Shown here piece by piece: positions 59,898 through 64,000 of a stretch of DNA of 64,000 nucleotides. The notes below the pieces were generated by a model. The model searched no databases and was not told where the DNA came from. It worked only from the letters and a program-made list of their open reading frames with translations. Origin of the DNA: Candidatus Saccharimonadota bacterium (GTDB lineage Bacteria; Patescibacteriota; Saccharimonadia; Saccharimonadales; Saccharimonadaceae); NCBI GenBank assembly GCA_015655045.1, contig JAATFU010000005.1:1-64000 (forward strand). Reading direction: 5' to 3'. The first letter of the stretch is position 1, and every line of letters starts with the position of its first letter. The position numbers and the translations under genes are program-made.

Positions 59898-62318
59898 TTA
59901 AAGCTTTGGTTCTTTTGTTGATTCAGTCAGTTCTTCGCCTTCAATGGAAACGTGTGGCAATATCTTATCGAGCCATTTCGGCACCCACCACGCACTTTTT
60001 CCCAGCAATGTCATGACTGCAGGTACAATCGTCATGCGAACAATAAAGGCATCGATTAGCACGCCAAGAGCTAGGCCAAAACCAATTGATTGAATCGTCA
60101 CATCATGGTTGGATATAAAGCCAGCAAACACCGATACCATAATCACGCCCGCCGCGGTTACTACTTTACTTCCTAGACCAAAGCCGTCAATAACTGCTCG
60201 TCGTGCATCACCAGTACGATGATAGGCTTCGTGCATACTCGAGACTAAGAAGAACTCGTAGTCCATGGCAAGCCCAAACAAAATTCCAATGGCGATAATA
60301 GGAACAAAGCTAATAATTGGACCCTCGCTAGCCGCAATACCAAACCAACCCCATTGAAAGACTGCCACAAGGGCACCAAACATAGCAAGAACTGAAAGTA
60401 AGAAACCGAGCGTAGCTTTAATAGGGATAAGAATCGATCGGAACGCGATCACAAGCAAGATAAAGGAGAGTCCTACAATAACCGCCAAGTAAATTGGAAG
60501 CGCATCTGACATCTTCTTGTTAATATCCGTTTGTAGCGGTGTTGAACCGGTAATAGCATAGGTTACCCCGCTTGTACGCGCAAACTGAGCTTGCTCACTT
60601 GGATCGCGTAAACGATTAATTAAATCGATCGTTTGGCTATCTGCTGGTGCCGTTTGGGGCACAATTTGAATCACACCCTTGGTGCCATCATCTGTCGCTA
60701 GGGATGCCGTCGCCTGTGCGACGCCCTTTTCTTTTGCAATTTGAGCGGCCACAAGACTCAACTGATGAAGCTTGCCGTACTGCTGGGCTGTTGCATCTAT
60801 TTGCGCAAGCGCGGCTTGTTTTTGAGCCTCACCAGCTGCCGTAGCAGTCTTAATATCCGCTTGGAGTTGCGTGGCCTGTTGGGCCGTCTTGACAGCCGCT
60901 GCTCGTTTCTGGAAGGCAGCCTGTTGGCTCGCAGTCTGTTGGGCAACCTGCTGGTTGAATTGAGCGAGAAGTGGTTCGCGAATTGCTGTTTTATCCGCTT
61001 CGGTTACTTGCGGAAGGTTCTCAACAACCACGAGAAGTTGACCATTGAACCCCACGCCGAACCCCTTAGAAAGCAGGTCGTATGCTTTTCGCTGAGTTGT
61101 ATCCTTAGCAGCGTACTCATCAGTCGGAAGTCCGAGTGAAAGACTTCGAGCAGGCAGCGCGATAGCAGCGACGATAATAACCGCGCTTATGAGAATGACA
61201 ATTGGGTGTCGAGTAATACCCGCGCCCCATTTATACCAGATCGTGCGTTTACTGAGCGCGTGCAATTCGTGTGGCCCTTTTGCCTGAGCTTCTTTAATGG
61301 CTCGTCTCGTCTTTCCACGAAAGACCTTGTCACCCGCTACACCTAGGAGGGCAGGGATTAAACTAATCGAAATAAGTGCGGCACACGCCACTGTGGCAGC
61401 TCCGGCCAGTCCCATGGTACTCATAAAGGGAATTCGCACCACGGTTAGAGCAGAAAGCGCAATCACCACGGTTGCGGCGGCAAAGATAACGGCATTGCCG
61501 GCAGTACCAATTGCCTTACCAGCCGCAAGCTTGTTATCGTAACCTTCAAGCAAATAACTACGATATTTACTAATAATAAAGAGAGAGTAGTCAATCCCCA
61601 CGGCAAGACCCAACATAACACCCAGCACTGGCGTCGTCGAACTAATGGTAATGACATGACTTAAGGCAAATAGGCCAGCCGTACTGACCCCAATACTAAC
61701 GAGTGCTGTGGCAATTGGCATACCCGCGGCCACAAGAGAGCCGAGCGTCATAACGAGAACAAGCAAGGCCAACACGACACCGGCAACTTCACCGATACCG
61801 AGAATCTCACCCGGTACCTTTTGCACCACATCTCCACCCATTTCTACTGTCAGGCCCGTTTGACGAGCAGCAGCAACTTGATCGGTCACGCCTGAAATTG
61901 TTGCATCTGTTACATCGCCACTCTCTTGTTTGAGTTGGACTTGAATGTAGGCAATAGTCCCATCCTCGGAAATAGCCTTCGTATTCACAAACGGACTCAC
62001 GACGCCGCTCACGCCATCGACTTTCTGAAGCTTGGTCATAAGGTCGTTCACCTGTGGTGTATAGTCCTTAATAGTTTTCGAAGCTGGCGCCTCAATGACA
62101 ATGCGAGCCGAGCCCTTTCCGGCGTCTGGGAATAGTTCCCCAAAACGCGTTAAGGCTTTTTGAGCTTCGGTACCGGGAATACTGACCGAACTACTCGTAG
62201 GTAGCATAAACTGAAAAGCAAGCACTCCCGCAACAAGCAAGATGAGTATCCACCCACTGATTACTCTCCATTTATGTGCAAACGCAAAAATACCAAGTTT
62301 ATGTAAGAGTGGCGCCAT
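59898..62318 (-). CDS. MMPL/RND-family transporter
   Basis: The 806-residue membrane protein has the MMPL two-repeat layout: an N-terminal helix, a periplasmic-type loop (about 40-170), five helices, a second loop rich in Ala/Gln coiled coil (about 440-560) and six more helices. Signatures GIDYSLFIISKYR (first repeat) and AMDYEFFLVSSMHEAY (second repeat) carry the family's Asp-Tyr residues. It uses proton flow to export lipids or drugs. SD AAGGAGAG before the ATG. Substrate unknown. Confidence 0.93.
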   Translation of the reverse strand: MAPLLHKLGIFAFAHKWRVISGWILILLVAGVLAFQFMLPTSSSVSIPGTEAQKALTRFGELFPDAGKGSARIVIEAPASKTIKDYTPQVNDLMTKLQKVDGVSGVVSPFVNTKAISEDGTIAYIQVQLKQESGDVTDATISGVTDQVAAARQTGLTVEMGGDVVQKVPGEILGIGEVAGVVLALLVLVMTLGSLVAAGMPIATALVSIGVSTAGLFALSHVITISSTTPVLGVMLGLAVGIDYSLFIISKYRSYLLEGYDNKLAAGKAIGTAGNAVIFAAATVVIALSALTVVRIPFMSTMGLAGAATVACAALISISLIPALLGVAGDKVFRGKTRRAIKEAQAKGPHELHALSKRTIWYKWGAGITRHPIVILISAVIIVAAIALPARSLSLGLPTDEYAAKDTTQRKAYDLLSKGFGVGFNGQLLVVVENLPQVTEADKTAIREPLLAQFNQQVAQQTASQQAAFQKRAAAVKTAQQATQLQADIKTATAAGEAQKQAALAQIDATAQQYGKLHQLSLVAAQIAKEKGVAQATASLATDDGTKGVIQIVPQTAPADSQTIDLINRLRDPSEQAQFARTSGVTYAITGSTPLQTDINKKMSDALPIYLAVIVGLSFILLVIAFRSILIPIKATLGFLLSVLAMFGALVAVFQWGWFGIAASEGPIISFVPIIAIGILFGLAMDYEFFLVSSMHEAYHRTGDARRAVIDGFGLGSKVVTAAGVIMVSVFAGFISNHDVTIQSIGFGLALGVLIDAFIVRMTIVPAVMTLLGKSAWWVPKWLDKILPHVSIEGEELTESTKEPKL

Positions 62319-62412
62319 ATAGATTTTCTCTCCTTATGTGTATGTTAGAGTTAGCTACTTAACTACAAGATAGTATAGCAAGGACAAGCAGCTTGGGCTA
62401 GAGGCTGTTTAG

Positions 62413-63315
62413 TCAAGCCGTTTGCGCAAGATGGGCCTGAGCCCGACATACTTGACTATGATACAAGAGGTCAGGGTTCTGTTTGCATTGAAGACAAATC
62501 AGGACGAGTTCATTGCAATTTGCCCAGGCACAGTTTTCATAGTTATTCGTCGGTCCACCGCAGTGAGAACAGGCACCGATAACCTTTGCGTGGTCACTAA
62601 AGTCAACTATCATGCGATCATCAAACACCCGTAAGCTTCCCTCCCACAAACCGTCATCACCATACGCTTCACCATATTTCACGATACCGCCATCAATCTG
62701 GTAGACTTCTTTGAAGCCACGGTTAATCATGAGAGAACTTAAGATTTCACAGCGGACGCCACCGGTGCAATACGTTACGATTGGCTTATCTTTTAACTCA
62801 TCGTACTTACCGCTCTCAAGTTCAGTAATAAAATCCCGTGATGTATGTGTATCGGGTACAATGGCATTTTTAAATTTGCCGATTGCCGCTTCATGAGCAT
62901 TGCGACCGTCAAAAAAGACAACCTCTTCACCGCGCTCTTCGACGAGTTGGTTTACCTGTTGGGGTTTGAGATGTACACCACCACCGACTACACCCTGTTC
63001 ATCAACCCGTAGTTCGTCGGCCGCATCAAAAGCGACAATTTCAGGGCGAACCTTCACGCTCATTCGAGGGAAGTTCTCCCGTCCACCATCGCTCCATTTA
63101 AAGACAATATCCTTAAAACCGACGAATTCCTTTGTCATCTTGATATAGTGCCTCAACTCATCTATATCGCCACCGACCGTCCCATTTATACCGTGGGGTG
63201 AAATGAGGATGCGCCCTCGCAACTGGAGACTATCGGCAAGCGTTTTTTGCCATAAGCGAACTGCAGCCGCATCTTTAATCGGCGTAAATTTATAATAAAG
63301 AAGAATCTTTTGCAT
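62413..63315 (-). CDS. trhO: tRNA uridine(34) hydroxylase, rhodanese family
   Basis: The product of 300 residues is TrhO (formerly YceA): an N-terminal acylphosphatase-like domain (residues 1-95, [12 protein letters not shown]), a rhodanese domain with the active cysteine in YCTGGVRC, and a C-terminal zinc-ribbon-like segment (ACSHCGG, then two Cys pairs). It hydroxylates U34 in some tRNAs in an oxygen-dependent way, so air-exposed life is suggested. The ATG at 63315 follows TATAAT by 8 nt; an in-frame TTG lies one codon upstream. Confidence 0.92.
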   Translation of the reverse strand: MQKILLYYKFTPIKDAAAVRLWQKTLADSLQLRGRILISPHGINGTVGGDIDELRHYIKMTKEFVGFKDIVFKWSDGGRENFPRMSVKVRPEIVAFDAADELRVDEQGVVGGGVHLKPQQVNQLVEERGEEVVFFDGRNAHEAAIGKFKNAIVPDTHTSRDFITELESGKYDELKDKPIVTYCTGGVRCEILSSLMINRGFKEVYQIDGGIVKYGEAYGDDGLWEGSLRVFDDRMIVDFSDHAKVIGACSHCGGPTNNYENCAWANCNELVLICLQCKQNPDLLYHSQVCRAQAHLAQTA

Positions 63316-63445
63316 CAATCTTTATTATACTATATAATTTTTATTACTATGATCTGTTAAGATCCTCTATGCGCACACGTTTGGACGGCCAAACCAATTG
63401 CGATGATCTCATCAAAAAAATCTTTTTAAACTAATAGGGAGCCCT

Positions 63446-64000
63446 ATGTCGCAACCACACTCATCAAAACGTATCGTACAATTTCTATTTGGTCTATGGA
63501 AAGTGACACCTGCACTCTCATGGTCAATGATCGGTGCGCAAGTTATCTTTGCCATCTTAACAACCACGATTGCCCCGATCTTTGTCTCGCAGCTGCTCAC
63601 TCAAGTGGCTAATGGCTCGGCCTCTCTGCATGCAAGTGTTGGTCTATTGGTTGGCTACGCGGTCATTCTTGTTCTCGGTGATGTTATCGCTGTTCGAGTC
63701 ACAATTGCAATGGCTTATCTTTCTGAATCTCGTATGCAAGCTTCCGTCGCTGCCCACGTTCTTAATCATCTGACCCATAAAAGCATGAGCTACCATGGCA
63801 ATAACATGAGTGGTGGCATTGTTTCAAATGCAAGCAAGCTCAATGGCTCGATTGAACGCTTTTGGGATACCCTTGTTTTTACCGCAGTTCCAATCGTCAC
63901 GACTATCGTATCTGTCTGCGTCGCTTTAGGCTTTATCTTTTGGCAATACGGACTCGTCCTTGGAATACTTTCAATTGCTATTATCACACTCATTGTGAAG
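63446..64000 (+). CDS. ABC exporter, membrane domain (3' end outside window)
   Basis: From the ATG at 63446 the frame stays open to the window edge, giving 185 residues with about four hydrophobic helices and the SYHGNNMSGGIVSNASKLNGSIERFWD stretch characteristic of the ABC exporter coupling region. SD GGGAG is 4 nt upstream. The ATP-binding domain must lie beyond the window. It belongs to the same general family as the exporter at 5437-7233. Confidence 0.85.
   Translation, partial: MSQPHSSKRIVQFLFGLWKVTPALSWSMIGAQVIFAILTTTIAPIFVSQLLTQVANGSASLHASVGLLVGYAVILVLGDVIAVRVTIAMAYLSESRMQASVAAHVLNHLTHKSMSYHGNNMSGGIVSNASKLNGSIERFWDTLVFTAVPIVTTIVSVCVALGFIFWQYGLVLGILSIAIITLIVK

Overview
The window reads as chromosome of a Candidate Phyla Radiation bacterium, most likely a Saccharibacteria (TM7) relative. 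Pointers are several type IV prepilin-like proteins with nearly identical GFTIVELL-type N-termini, compact housekeeping genes (enolase, phosphoglycerate mutase, LigA, UvrC, SecG, TypA, RarA, Ddl), standard stop usage including TGA, and a very frequent promoter layout in which the -10 box lies 6-8 nt before the start codon (leaderless mRNAs). Genes inside operons instead carry Shine-Dalgarno sites. The lineage call is inference from gene content; no rRNA gene is present.

Layout. 1-2.5 kb: two prepilin-like genes (one cut by the window edge, with a long, possibly folded leader), two unrecognised genes and tRNA-Ala. 2.5-15.3 kb: a candidate structured RNA, an RRM protein, divergent gpmA/eno, an ABC exporter, a ligA operon, htpX/lemA, tRNA-Leu/tRNA-Cys and a beta-lactamase-fold serine hydrolase. 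15.3-28.6 kb: an accessory region starting at tRNA-Gly(GCC). It holds a large serine recombinase whose last codons are antisense tRNA, a small exported protein behind a riboswitch-like leader, an excisionase-like HTH protein, a type III restriction-modification pair followed by an AAA ATPase, a zinc-ribbon/HTH protein, an unknown protein, a queuosine-salvage gene between two degenerate direct repeats, and a GC-rich gene framed by strong hairpins.

28.7-36.5 kb: an esterase, a prepilin, tRNA-Val, a MarR/FMN-reductase divergent pair, a clear heliorhodopsin followed by a VIT-family transporter, and a two-gene tail-fibre-like unit (short MARLPQPG protein plus SGNH hydrolase). 36.4-46.6 kb: tRNA-Phe, a slipin and Ddl, another prepilin whose 5' end and promoter nearly match the one at 29.7 kb, RarA, and a carbohydrate block (glycosyltransferase, glucosidase-like (alpha/alpha)6 protein, trehalase), then TypA and tRNA-Val(TAC). 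46.7-64 kb: a second MARLPQPG unit (Gly-rich protein plus glycoside hydrolase), tRNA-Leu(GAG), a YvlD/SecG/solute-binding-protein operon, an M24 peptidase, an operon encoding a prepilin fused to three phage tail-collar domains, UvrC, an MMPL transporter, TrhO and the start of a second ABC transporter.

How it fits together (inference): much of the non-housekeeping content faces outward: pili, pilin-collar fusion, tail-fibre-like hydrolase units and exported proteins. This suits an organism that must bind and feed on another cell. The accessory region adds defence and tRNA-modification salvage. The main candidates for something undescribed are the riboswitch-like leader at 17.9 kb, the prepilin/tail-collar fusion, the paired MARLPQPG hydrolase units and the untyped ncRNA candidate at 2.5-2.7 kb.
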